A stretch of DNA of 7,750 bases from JAQBFJ01 sp032123435 (GTDB lineage: Bacteria > Verrucomicrobiota > Kiritimatiellia > UBA8416 > JAQBFJ01), in contig JAQBFJ010000015.1 of assembly GCA_032123435.1 (NCBI GenBank), positions 1 to 7,750 on the forward strand, given 5' to 3'. Under the pieces are notes generated by a model, which saw only the letters and a program-made list of their open reading frames with translations, was not told the origin of the DNA and made no database searches. Every line of letters starts with the position of its first letter. Position 1 is the first letter of the stretch. Positions 1 to 6,632 of this stretch are shown one piece after another. Both the position numbers and the translations under genes were made by a program.

Positions 1-441
1 ACGGATCTTGCCACGGCGAGTTTGGAAGAACGCCTGGGCGAGGTGTTCACTCGCCGCTTGCGGGAGATGGACGACCAAGCGAAAGCAGGTCTCGCCGGGG
101 CCCTTAAGACAGCGTCTGACCCCGCGTGCGTGCGCAGCGCGTTTGACCTGCCTGCGGAGCAGCGTGCGGCGATACAAAATGCGCTCAACGAAACTTTCTC
201 GGCTGAAATCCACGTCCGGTTCGAGACCGCGCCCGACCTGATCAGCGGCATTGAACTCCTCACGAATGGACAAAAGGTGGCGTGGACCATCGAAGATTAT
301 CTGGCGTCGCTGGAAAAGGGGGTCGACGAACTTCTGAAAGAGAATTACAAAGCTGAGGTCAAAGCTGAGATTGAACCTGCGGCCAAGGACGATCCCAAGC
401 CTGCAGCCCAAGCCGAGCCTGAGCCCGAAACAGAAAGTTAA
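1..441 (+). CDS. atpF: N-type (alternate) F1Fo ATP synthase subunit b with delta-like C-terminal part, 5' partial
   Basis: This is the C-terminal part of the peripheral-stalk subunit of an F-type ATPase. The reading frame is open from base 1, so the membrane anchor and the first half of the stalk lie upstream. The visible part opens with a charged helical segment typical of subunit b (LEERLGEVFTRRLREMDDQ). It is followed by a region like the C-terminal domain of delta/OSCP (IHVRFETAPDLISGIEL, then a WTIEDYLASLEKGVDELL helix). That fusion-like layout is what N-type ATPases use in place of a separate delta subunit, and no delta gene follows here. The last ~30 residues form a tail rich in Glu, Pro, Lys and Ala (KAEVKAEIEP ... 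AEPEPETES), similar in style to the tail of the next gene. The TAA stop overlaps the atpA start by one base, so translation is probably coupled. A TTG at 22 could be read as a start, but nothing suggests the gene begins there. Confidence 0.86.
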   Translation, partial: TDLATASLEERLGEVFTRRLREMDDQAKAGLAGALKTASDPACVRSAFDLPAEQRAAIQNALNETFSAEIHVRFETAPDLISGIELLTNGQKVAWTIEDYLASLEKGVDELLKENYKAEVKAEIEPAAKDDPKPAAQAEPEPETES

Positions 442-2048
442 TGAACATGGAACCTGAGAGCCTCCAACACATATTCGACAGTGCGTTTGCCGGCATAAGC
501 CAGGTGCGGAAAGCCTTCACGCCGCAACTGACGCCACGGGAGGTGGGCACGATCACTAGTGTCGCCACCGGCATCGCCAAGGTGTCGGGTCTTCCCGGCG
601 TGGGCTTTGATGAATTGGTGACGTTTCCCGGCGATGTACTCGGCATTGCGTTCAACCTGGACGCGGACGAAATTGGCGTCGTTCTGCTCGGCGAATACTG
701 GCATCTGCACGCGGGGGATGAAGTTCGGCGTACGGGCCGGGTCATGGACGTGGCCGTGGGCGATGGATTGTTGGGACGGGTCATCGATCCGCTCGGTCGG
801 CCACTCGATGGCGACGGGCCGGTGTCCTCCGGAAAGCGCCTGCCCATCGAACGCCCTGCTGCGCCCATCATGGACCGTGCGCCCGTCACGGTGCCCCTCC
901 AGACCGGCATCAAAGTTATCGATGCGCTCATTCCCGTTGGGCGCGGCCAGCGTGAGTTGATTCTCGGCGACCGCCAGACGGGCAAGACCGCTATTGCCAT
1001 CGACACCATCCTCAACCAGCGCGACCACCAGGTATTGTGCGTTTATTGCGCCATCGGTCAGCGTGCGTCCGCCGTCGCGAAGGCCGTGGCAACCTTGCGG
1101 GAAAAGGGCGCGATGGATTACACCGTCATCGTCGTGACCGAGGGCAACGACCCGCCGGGTCTCGCTTACATCGCTCCTTACGTTGCGACCAGCATCGCGG
1201 AGTCTTTCATGGAAGCAGGCCGAGATGTGCTGATCGTCTACGACGACCTCACTCATCACGCGCGCGCCTATCGCGAACTCTCTCTATTGCTGCGCCGTCC
1301 GCCCGGTCGCGAAGCGTTTCCCGGCGACATCTTTTATATCCACTCGAGACTGCTCGAACGTGCGACGCACTTGCGCGAGGAACGCGGGGGTGGTTCGCTC
1401 ACCGCTCTGCCCATCATCGAAACCGAGGCGCAGAACATATCCGCCTATATTCCGACCAACCTGATATCCATTACGGATGGGCAGATTTACCTCTCGCCGT
1501 CGCTGTTCGAATTGGGCGTGCTGCCTGCGGTCGATGTCGGCAAATCCGTTTCGCGCGTCGGCGGCAAGGCGCAACGGGCGGCCTACCGCGCGGTGGCCGG
1601 CGACCTCAAGCTATCCTACGCGCAGTTTGAGGAACTCGAAACCTTTTCCCGGTTCGGCGCCCGCCTGGATGAAGACACCCGTAAGATCATTGAGCACGGA
1701 CGGCGAATTCGCGCCTGCCTCAAACAGCCGGAATTCGCCCCGGTGTCTGTGCCCGCGCAAATCACCGTGCTGCTGGCGTTGATCGCAGAACTTTTCGACC
1801 GTGTGCCGCTTGACCAGATGACGGATGCCGAGCGCGCCTTGCGCGAAGCGGCGGTGGAAATCCCGGCGGAGGTGCGCGAGCGGTTGGATACCGCCGAAAA
1901 ATTGAGCGACGAGGATCGTGAAACGATTATCCAAATCGCCCGCAAATCGCTCGCTCGCTTCCAGCCCAAGCCTGAACCCGAGTCCAAACCGGAAGTCCAA
2001 ACGGAGGTCAAGCCCGAGCCTAAGCCTGAACCCGAGGTGAAGTCATGA
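441..2048 (+). CDS. atpA: N-type (alternate) F1Fo ATP synthase subunit alpha
   Basis: This is the non-catalytic nucleotide-binding subunit of the F1 head, which alternates with beta in the alpha3-beta3 ring. Its 535 residues cover the whole family: the N-terminal beta-barrel (VGTITSVATGIAKVSGLPGV, about residues 35-55), the Walker A motif GDRQTGKT at 176-183, and the strongly conserved block LLLRRPPGREAFPGDIFY with HSRLLERA. SITDGQIYLS and the VGKSVSRVGG arginine-finger segment follow, with a C-terminal helical domain after them. Wording such as YDDLTHHARAYRELS fits the alternate ATPase group better than the ordinary AtpA. The start is ATG at 441, overlapping the atpF stop (TAATG). A second ATG two codons later is possible, and no clear Shine-Dalgarno separates the two choices. 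Residues 508-535 are an unusual Pro/Glu/Lys tail that extends past the normal family end and contains an internal DNA repeat. The stop overlaps atpG by four bases (ATGA). Confidence 0.97.
   Translation: MNMEPESLQHIFDSAFAGISQVRKAFTPQLTPREVGTITSVATGIAKVSGLPGVGFDELVTFPGDVLGIAFNLDADEIGVVLLGEYWHLHAGDEVRRTGRVMDVAVGDGLLGRVIDPLGRPLDGDGPVSSGKRLPIERPAAPIMDRAPVTVPLQTGIKVIDALIPVGRGQRELILGDRQTGKTAIAIDTILNQRDHQVLCVYCAIGQRASAVAKAVATLREKGAMDYTVIVVTEGNDPPGLAYIAPYVATSIAESFMEAGRDVLIVYDDLTHHARAYRELSLLLRRPPGREAFPGDIFYIHSRLLERATHLREERGGGSLTALPIIETEAQNISAYIPTNLISITDGQIYLSPSLFELGVLPAVDVGKSVSRVGGKAQRAAYRAVAGDLKLSYAQFEELETFSRFGARLDEDTRKIIEHGRRIRACLKQPEFAPVSVPAQITVLLALIAELFDRVPLDQMTDAERALREAAVEIPAEVRERLDTAEKLSDEDRETIIQIARKSLARFQPKPEPESKPEVQTEVKPEPKPEPEVKS
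1963..2036 (+). repeat. Imperfect direct repeat in the alpha-subunit tail
   Basis: The 15-mer AAGCCTGAACCCGAG occurs at 1968-1982 and again at 2022-2036. Adding the five preceding bases gives a 19-of-20 match (1963-1982 against 2017-2036). The copies are 54 bases apart, an exact number of codons, so the repeat encodes the same KPEPE unit in the tail. A shorter related string (CCCAAGCCTG at 394-403) lies in the tail of atpF. The pattern suggests the tail grew by slippage or duplication. Confidence 0.8.
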
Positions 2049-2941
2049 GCGAGACCACGGCGAGTCTGCGCCGAAAGATCGGCGGCGCCGGGGATCTCCA
2101 ATCCGTCGTTCGCACGATGAAGGCCGTGGCCGCCTCGAGCATTGGACAATACGAGAAATCGGCGCGCGCGCTTGGCGACTACTACCGCACGGTGGAGCTG
2201 GGTTTGGGCGCATGCTTCCGAAAAAGCGGGCCGACGTCCTTGATGGCAGAACGGAAAAGACAAACCGTTGCAGGTGCGGTGATTGGCGCGGTCGTGTTCG
2301 GTTCAGACCAGGGACTGGTGGGCCGGTTTAATGATGTGGTGGCCGATTATGCGGTCAAGACGCTGGCGGCTCTGCCGGCCAAACCCGAGGTCTGGGCCGT
2401 CGGTGAGCGCGTTCATGCGCGCCTGGCGGACGCTGGCCTGCCGCTTTTGGGGCGCTTTACCGTGCCGAACTCCGTCAAGGCCATCACCCCGCTCGTCGGG
2501 CAGATTCTCATGGAGAGCGAGACGCGCCGTAGCCAGGGTAAAATCGCTGAACTCCACCTCTTCTACAACCGTCCCACGTCCGGGGCGGTTTATGCGCCCG
2601 TCAGTCAGCGACTGCTGCCGCTGGACGAAAACTGGCGACGCAAGCAGGCCGAACTTCCCTGGCCGGCGGAAAACTTACCCGAGGTCATGGGTGGCGGCAG
2701 CGCGACCTTGCGGGCGCTTATCCGCGAATATCTTTTTGTCTCGCTCTTTAGGGCGTGCGCCGAATCCCTTGCGAGCGAGAACGCGAGTCGCCTGGCGGCG
2801 ATGCAACGCGCCGACAAAAACATCGATGAATTGTTGGAGGACCTCAATAGGACATTCCATCGTTTGCGTCAGAGTGGCATCGACGAGGAACTGTTCGACG
2901 TCATTTCCGGTTTTGAAGCGTTGAGTGGAGAGGAGAAATAA
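2045..2941 (+). CDS. atpG: N-type (alternate) F1Fo ATP synthase subunit gamma
   Basis: This is the central rotor shaft of F1, which couples ring rotation to the catalytic beta sites. The 298 residues have the family's two end helices, which make the coiled coil. At the N-terminus are LRRKIGGAGDLQSVVRTMKAVAASSI and what follows; at the C-terminus are ESLASENASRLAAMQRADKN and IDELLEDLNRTFHRLRQ. The middle Rossmann-like part holds VFGSDQGLVGRFN, the counterpart of the usual 'SDrGLcGgfN' motif. The start is ATG at 2045, inside the ATGA overlap with the atpA stop. A good Shine-Dalgarno (GAGGTGA, 2034-2040) sits four bases upstream, within the coding tail of atpA. Gamma is the last gene in N-ATPase operons, so the F-A-G order and the absence of atpD/atpC after it (those come first in this operon type) support the N-type call. 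The TAA stop again overlaps a following ATG. Confidence 0.95.
   Translation: MSETTASLRRKIGGAGDLQSVVRTMKAVAASSIGQYEKSARALGDYYRTVELGLGACFRKSGPTSLMAERKRQTVAGAVIGAVVFGSDQGLVGRFNDVVADYAVKTLAALPAKPEVWAVGERVHARLADAGLPLLGRFTVPNSVKAITPLVGQILMESETRRSQGKIAELHLFYNRPTSGAVYAPVSQRLLPLDENWRRKQAELPWPAENLPEVMGGGSATLRALIREYLFVSLFRACAESLASENASRLAAMQRADKNIDELLEDLNRTFHRLRQSGIDEELFDVISGFEALSGEEK
2929..2935 (+). promoter_or_regulatory. Ribosome binding site of the truncated isomerase gene
   Basis: AGAGGAG lies five bases before the ATG at 2941, inside the last codons of atpG. It supports 2941 as a real start even though only a short reading frame is left behind it. Confidence 0.6.
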
Positions 2942-3042
2942 TGCGCATCTGCATAGCCGCAGACCCTGGTGGGTTTGACTTAAAGGTGCAACTGATTTCA
3001 AAGGGGACGCTTCAGGCGTCGACCTGCTTCGGCACGCCGTAA
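2941..3042 (+). pseudogene. RpiB/LacA-family sugar-phosphate isomerase, 5' remnant cut by an IS fragment
   Basis: The ATG overlaps the atpG stop (TAATG) and has a good ribosome binding site. The first residues, MRICIAADPGGFDLKVQL, closely match the start of ribose-5-phosphate isomerase B and LacA/LacB proteins (typically M-[KR]-I-x-I-x-x-D-H-A/G-G-F-x-L-K). A proline stands where RpiB usually has the His after Asp8. After about residue 20 the similarity stops. The frame then runs through the antisense strand of an IS3 orfA fragment and ends at TAA 3040-3042, giving 33 codons against roughly 150 in an intact enzyme. The family call rests on about 18 residues, so it is an inference, but the position, start signal and motif agree. 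The gene was probably the last one co-transcribed with the ATPase operon before the IS-linked deletion. The product should not be functional. Confidence 0.6.
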
Positions 3043-3182
3043 CCCTGCTTTATCACTAGGTCAACGGCATCCTCTTTAAACTCTGGAGTGTAACGTTGTC
3101 TTGATTTATGAGAACTCATTGGGCACCTCGCTTTTGTTTTTTTCGATCTTAGCAAAGTGTCCGCTTCTTTTAAACCACAACA
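3001..3182 (-). mobile_element. IS3-family insertion sequence fragment, probable left end plus start of orfA
   Basis: On the minus strand this segment reads from a probable IS terminus (TGTTGTGGTTT..., reverse complement of bases ending near 3182), through a short leader with GAGGT before an ATG, into the start of orfA. The 5'-TG terminus fits the TG...CA ends of the IS3 family, but no second end is present, so the exact boundary is inferred (3179 is also possible). The other side is cut at about 3000, where the isomerase remnant begins. Most of the element (the rest of orfA, orfB and the right end) is missing, so it cannot move by itself. Confidence 0.65.
3012..3119 (-). pseudogene. IS3-family transposase OrfA, frameshifted N-terminal fragment
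   Basis: Translated from ATG at 3119-3117 on the minus strand it reads MSSHKSRQRYTPEFKEDAVD, then LVIKQGYGV, then a 35-codon end at TGA (3014-3012). The pattern RYTPEFKEDAVDLV is characteristic of the HTH_Tnp_1 helix-turn-helix at the start of IS3 OrfA. After GYGV the expected AEAGRRL appears in the neighbouring frame, which points to loss of one G near 3033-3036. Corrected, the protein reads ...QGYGV-AEAGRRL. The fragment then ends at the junction with the isomerase remnant. It is inactive. Confidence 0.75.
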
Positions 3183-3315
3183 ATCCTCTCTACTGGCACA
3201 ATAGAGGAGTCATATACGGACAGAAATCTATGCTTCCATGTTTTATACTGATCCGTCTAATCACTGTTATATTGCTATAAGTTATTCACTATAAATTTCA
3301 AAGATTGGATACGAT
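3183..3315. other. AT-rich leader between the IS3 end and the FAD oxidoreductase gene
   Basis: This 133-base stretch holds no gene. It has a weak stem of TCCTCT (3184-3189) with AGAGGA (3203-3208) and no T-run, so it is not a convincing terminator. Several TATAAT-like strings (TATATT at 3268, TATAAA at 3290) could be -10 boxes, but no well-spaced -35 box was found. A promoter for the following gene is expected here and not proven. Confidence 0.4.
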
Positions 3316-5175
3316 ATGAACGATGTGTTAAAAACAGCTAAGAGCTGCAGACATTATGCCATGTGCAAGATAGATTTTTTAGATACTGGTTTATGCAAAT
3401 CGGGAGCGGAAAAACATTATGTCAGTTTTTATCCTCAAGGGCGGATGGATATCTATGCGGCCCTGGCAGAGAACACTATCCCTGTTACTGAAAAATGTGT
3501 TGAGATTGCGGAAAGCTGTGATCTCTGCGGCAGATGCGACTACCAGTGCTATTTTGTAACAGAGATGAAACCATCTGTTGTCATGAAAGCTCTGAAGGAG
3601 CATGTAAGACTTCACCTGAATAACGGCGGGGAAGTGCTCACTGCCGAAAAAGACAGCATCCTTGATGAACTTAAAGAAATAGTGGGTGACTACTGGGCAA
3701 CAAGCGACCGTGCTGTTGCCCTTACCTATTCTCATGACCCCTGCCCTATTGCGGGGCAGCGCATGCCCGATTATGTTATTATGCCCAATTCAACCACCGA
3801 AATTTCAGCTGTAATCAAACTTCTGAACAGTCATAAAATTCCATACGCTGTGAGGGGGAACGGATCCAGTGTTATGGGCTTTGTAATGAGTGAGGGTGCT
3901 GTTATTGATCTTGGCAGAATGAAGGCAATTGATTTTGACGAGAAGAACTGGTTGGTTAAGGTGGGTCCCGGGGTTGCTGCTTTTGACCTTCAGAAAGCTG
4001 CTGTAAAGCGGGGATTGCGAGTAAATGTTGCCGAGCCCGCGGCACTCGTTTGCGCTAACATAATGTGTTCAGGAATATTCTCAACATTCTCGGCGAGCTA
4101 TGGCACTGCGGCTGATAATTTCATTGACGCTGAATTTGTGGGACACGATGGTGAGGTGTTCAGACTGAGTGATAAATCTGCACCGAACCTTTTGGGGTTT
4201 AAAAAGGAAGATTCAACCATACCGGGGATATGCACAGCGGCCTATATCAAACTTCATCCTGTCACTTCTGATGAAGGCGCCGTGTTTGTTCCATTTGAAT
4301 CCCTTGAGCCTGCCCTAGATTTTACAAAGGAGTGCGCCATGCGGCGGATAGGACTTGCAATAGGCGTTCTTGGCGGAGAGTATATTTCGACTTTTCTTTC
4401 TCCCACCAAAAAACTTGCGGCAGAGGTTAAAGATACATTCAGGGATAAACTGAAGATTGGATACCTTGTGCTTGTAATCGGGGATAAATACGCCCTCAAT
4501 TCTATAAAAGAGATGAAATATAACTACTTTGACAATCGTATGATCAGAATACTGAACCTGGGACTGCCTTCACTCACCTCGGCTAAATGGCTTAATCTCC
4601 TGGATGAACTTGCCGACGGGGAACCATTCTCATACCTGGGGCTTAAGCATTTTACTGATCTTGCCGAGGCTGCTCTTGCGCCATCGCCTGCGAAGCTTGT
4701 GCGTGATGTTGACCCTGAACTTCGCCCGTTCTTTGAGAAACTTTATTCAAAGCCCGAGATGACCGACCCGGTGTGGCTTAACATGTTCAGAATCATCAGC
4801 TCTCGCATGGGACGCGAGAAGCATGTGGTTTGCCTGATTATATACCTCCCGATTGATAATGAACTGATAACAGAGATCAATAATGAGTTCAAGCGGATCG
4901 CAGACAGCCACGGACTAAAGAATGATTATGGCTTCATCACTCCCCTTGATGATGGAAAGCGTTGTGTGTTTGAATATGACTACTACCTTGACCATAACGA
5001 TCCTGATGAAAAGATTAAGATGCAGCAGGCTTTAATGGAGGCTGGAATGATGATAGAGAGGTATTCGGCAGAAACAGGGGCTGTAACCTGGATAAGATAT
5101 GTATTTTCTCAGGGGTTCAGAAGAAAAGAGAGTTTTCTCTATTCCATAGCCGGAGTTGATGAATGCCCGAAATAA
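3316..5175 (+). CDS. FAD-binding oxidoreductase (GlcD/VAO type) with N-terminal Fe-S cysteine clusters
   Basis: The product is probably a cytoplasmic flavin oxidoreductase passing electrons between FAD and an iron-sulfur centre; the substrate is unknown. Its 619 residues divide into three parts. Residues 1-130 hold two cysteine groups: C11, C17, C27 and C61 are spaced irregularly, and C68-x2-C71-x2-C74-x3-C78 matches a [4Fe-4S] ferredoxin/HdrC-type site. Residues about 150-320 form a FAD_binding_4 (PCMH) domain: PDYVIMPNSTTEISAVIKLL, the pyrophosphate loop YAVRGNGSSVMGF, VIDLGRMKAI, VKVGPGV, YGTAADNFIDAEFVGHDGE. Residues ~320-619 are a less conserved cap or substrate domain. No signal peptide or membrane helix is visible. 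ATG 3316 is the first Met after an in-frame TAA at 3292; the ribosome binding site is weak (GGA at 3307). The gene overlaps the next by 13 bases. It resembles glycolate/lactate oxidase subunits, and also alkyl-DHAP synthases of the same fold, but fits neither well enough to name. Confidence 0.85.
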   Translation: MNDVLKTAKSCRHYAMCKIDFLDTGLCKSGAEKHYVSFYPQGRMDIYAALAENTIPVTEKCVEIAESCDLCGRCDYQCYFVTEMKPSVVMKALKEHVRLHLNNGGEVLTAEKDSILDELKEIVGDYWATSDRAVALTYSHDPCPIAGQRMPDYVIMPNSTTEISAVIKLLNSHKIPYAVRGNGSSVMGFVMSEGAVIDLGRMKAIDFDEKNWLVKVGPGVAAFDLQKAAVKRGLRVNVAEPAALVCANIMCSGIFSTFSASYGTAADNFIDAEFVGHDGEVFRLSDKSAPNLLGFKKEDSTIPGICTAAYIKLHPVTSDEGAVFVPFESLEPALDFTKECAMRRIGLAIGVLGGEYISTFLSPTKKLAAEVKDTFRDKLKIGYLVLVIGDKYALNSIKEMKYNYFDNRMIRILNLGLPSLTSAKWLNLLDELADGEPFSYLGLKHFTDLAEAALAPSPAKLVRDVDPELRPFFEKLYSKPEMTDPVWLNMFRIISSRMGREKHVVCLIIYLPIDNELITEINNEFKRIADSHGLKNDYGFITPLDDGKRCVFEYDYYLDHNDPDEKIKMQQALMEAGMMIERYSAETGAVTWIRYVFSQGFRRKESFLYSIAGVDECPK

Positions 5176-6326
5176 AAACAAGAGATGATGAGAAGTATCT
5201 GCTTACAGGTGCCACAGGCGTCCTGGGAAGTCATATTATGGCGGAGCTTCTGTTAAAGGGCAAGAGTGTTGTCATCGCAGGGCGACCCTTGGGAGGCGAA
5301 TCTCTGAAAGAGAGGGTAGGAAAACTGCTTCATTGGTTCGGGATTAAACACCTTGAGGGACTGCTTGAGATTTATGAAACTGATTTTCTAAAAATAAGAC
5401 TGGGGCTTGGTGAAGATGAATATGAGAATTTATGCAGCAGGCGTTTAAGCATAATTCACTGTGCAGCGGATACCAGTTTTTCCGAAAAGAACCGGGAAAG
5501 GGTGATGAAGTCCAATGTGGAGAGCCTCACTGAGATACTGAATTTTACACTTAAGAGCAGGACGCCCTGCTTTCATTTTGTCAGCACCGCATATGCAGCG
5601 GGTACCGACAATATAGAATGTCCCGAAGCTCCGGTGAATTCAGCCCATTTCACCAATGTTTATGAAGAAAGCAAAGCATGTGCAGAGAATATAGTATCCA
5701 AACAATGCAGGGAGGGTGAGGTTCCATACACAATAATACGTCCCTCAATTGTATATGGGAATTCGATTACAGGGCGATCTCTCAAATTCAATGCCCTCTA
5801 TTACCCGGTCAGATTTCTGAAGCATATAAGGGACATATATCTTAATGATATAAAGAATAATAACGGGACCAAATCAACGGAGAGCGGCATTTATATAAAT
5901 GATAAAGGGGTGCTTCATCTTCCTATCAGGATATTCATTCCCAATGAGGGTAAAATAAATCTTATTCCTGTGGATTATTTTACAGAGACAATTCTCTCAA
6001 TAATAGAGAAACCTGCAACAGAAACATTCTATCACATAACAAGTAATAAGCCCAAAAGCATGGTGAGGCTGGCATCATATACTGAACGCTTTCTAAATAT
6101 AACTGGGATTGAGATTGTCATTGGCACATCAGATGCAGATGAGATGAGAAATCCGCCTGAGGAACTTTTTGACCATTTCATCAAAGCATACAGACCCTAT
6201 CTTTCGGATAAAAGAGTTTTTATGAGAAAGAATACTGACAGGGTAACCTGCCGTAATCTCCCACCAGATCTCAATTATGAGATATTCCAGAGGTGCATGA
6301 CTTTTGCTGTTCTGGCTACGGGGTGA
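5163..6326 (+). CDS. NAD(P)-dependent thioester/fatty-acyl reductase-like protein (NAD_binding_4), 3' end altered
   Basis: This is an extended short-chain dehydrogenase of the 'male sterility' (NAD_binding_4) type. Relatives reduce fatty acyl-CoA or carrier-bound thioesters to aldehydes or alcohols; the substrate here cannot be told. Visible motifs are the NAD(P) loop TGATGVLG (15-22), HCAADTSF (99-106), FVSTAYAAG with Ser141/Thr142 (139-147), the catalytic YEESK (Tyr167, Lys171), IIRPSIVYG (192-199) and LIPVDY (267-272). The start ATG lies 13 bases inside the end of the FAD gene and has GGAG at 5152-5155, so the two are translationally coupled. The last residues, LATG plus TGA, appear to come from the adjoining transposase fragment and not from the reductase. 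Native sequence seems to stop near CMTFAV, so a short C-terminal piece may have been lost. The catalytic residues are intact and the protein could still be active. No membrane segment is evident. Confidence 0.82.
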   Translation: MPEIKTRDDEKYLLTGATGVLGSHIMAELLLKGKSVVIAGRPLGGESLKERVGKLLHWFGIKHLEGLLEIYETDFLKIRLGLGEDEYENLCSRRLSIIHCAADTSFSEKNRERVMKSNVESLTEILNFTLKSRTPCFHFVSTAYAAGTDNIECPEAPVNSAHFTNVYEESKACAENIVSKQCREGEVPYTIIRPSIVYGNSITGRSLKFNALYYPVRFLKHIRDIYLNDIKNNNGTKSTESGIYINDKGVLHLPIRIFIPNEGKINLIPVDYFTETILSIIEKPATETFYHITSNKPKSMVRLASYTERFLNITGIEIVIGTSDADEMRNPPEELFDHFIKAYRPYLSDKRVFMRKNTDRVTCRNLPPDLNYEIFQRCMTFAVLATG

Positions 6327-6632
6327 TTCGGCATTTGCGGACCCGGACACCTACGAATATTGTGAAGCTAACCGGATCACCTATTTCATCCGGTTGCGGG
6401 AAAATGCGGTGCTCACAAAGTTGATCAAGCCACACCTACAAAGACCTGTTGGACGCCCACCGAAAAGCGGGGTTCAGCTAAAGTACGTGGACCTGGAATA
6501 CCAGGCGGGGAGTTGGGAGAGACCCCGGCGGGCGCTCGGATTGTCTACCACGCAAGGCGTTGGTATGTTCATGTGGCGTCAGCTTTTCCGTTGGGGCACC
6601 ATTACCGGGCTGTGCTTATCTGGCAGTACTGA
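6301..6632 (+). pseudogene. IS1380-family transposase, 5'-truncated and internally deleted
   Basis: Two pieces of one transposase lie in different frames. Piece one (about 6304-6533) reads LRGDSAFADPDTYEYCEANR, ITYFIRLREN, RPVGRPPKSG and LEYQAGSWERPRR. This is the middle of an IS1380-type DDE transposase, including the Asp of the xADSAF-like motif. Piece two (6534-6632, ending at TGA) reads ARIVYHARRWYVHVASAFPL then HHYRAVLIWQY, the usual C-terminal end of the same family. The segment between them is missing, as is everything before the RGDSAF region, so the element is dead. A continuous 142-codon frame from TTG 6304 to 6732 exists only because piece two is read out of frame. The 5' break coincides with the end of the reductase gene. 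Confidence 0.8.

Noticed and set aside
359..1259. Long open frames on the minus strand opposite atpA (218 and 273 codons)
   Set aside because: They are shadows of a GC-rich gene with strong third-position bias; the plus strand is unmistakably AtpA and the minus frames show no family motif.
3127..3145. T-rich run after GCACCTCGC as a rho-independent terminator for the ATPase operon
   Set aside because: No GC-rich stem precedes it, and on the minus strand it is the A-rich leader before the IS3 orfA start.
3184..3208. TCCTCT/AGAGGA hairpin as terminator or regulatory element
   Set aside because: The stem is only six pairs with a 13-base loop and no following T-run; it could arise by chance.
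3261..3295. TATA-like strings as a defined promoter for the FAD oxidoreductase gene
   Set aside because: Several -10-like hexamers exist in this AT-rich DNA, but none has a -35 box at 16-18 bases, so no single promoter can be supported.
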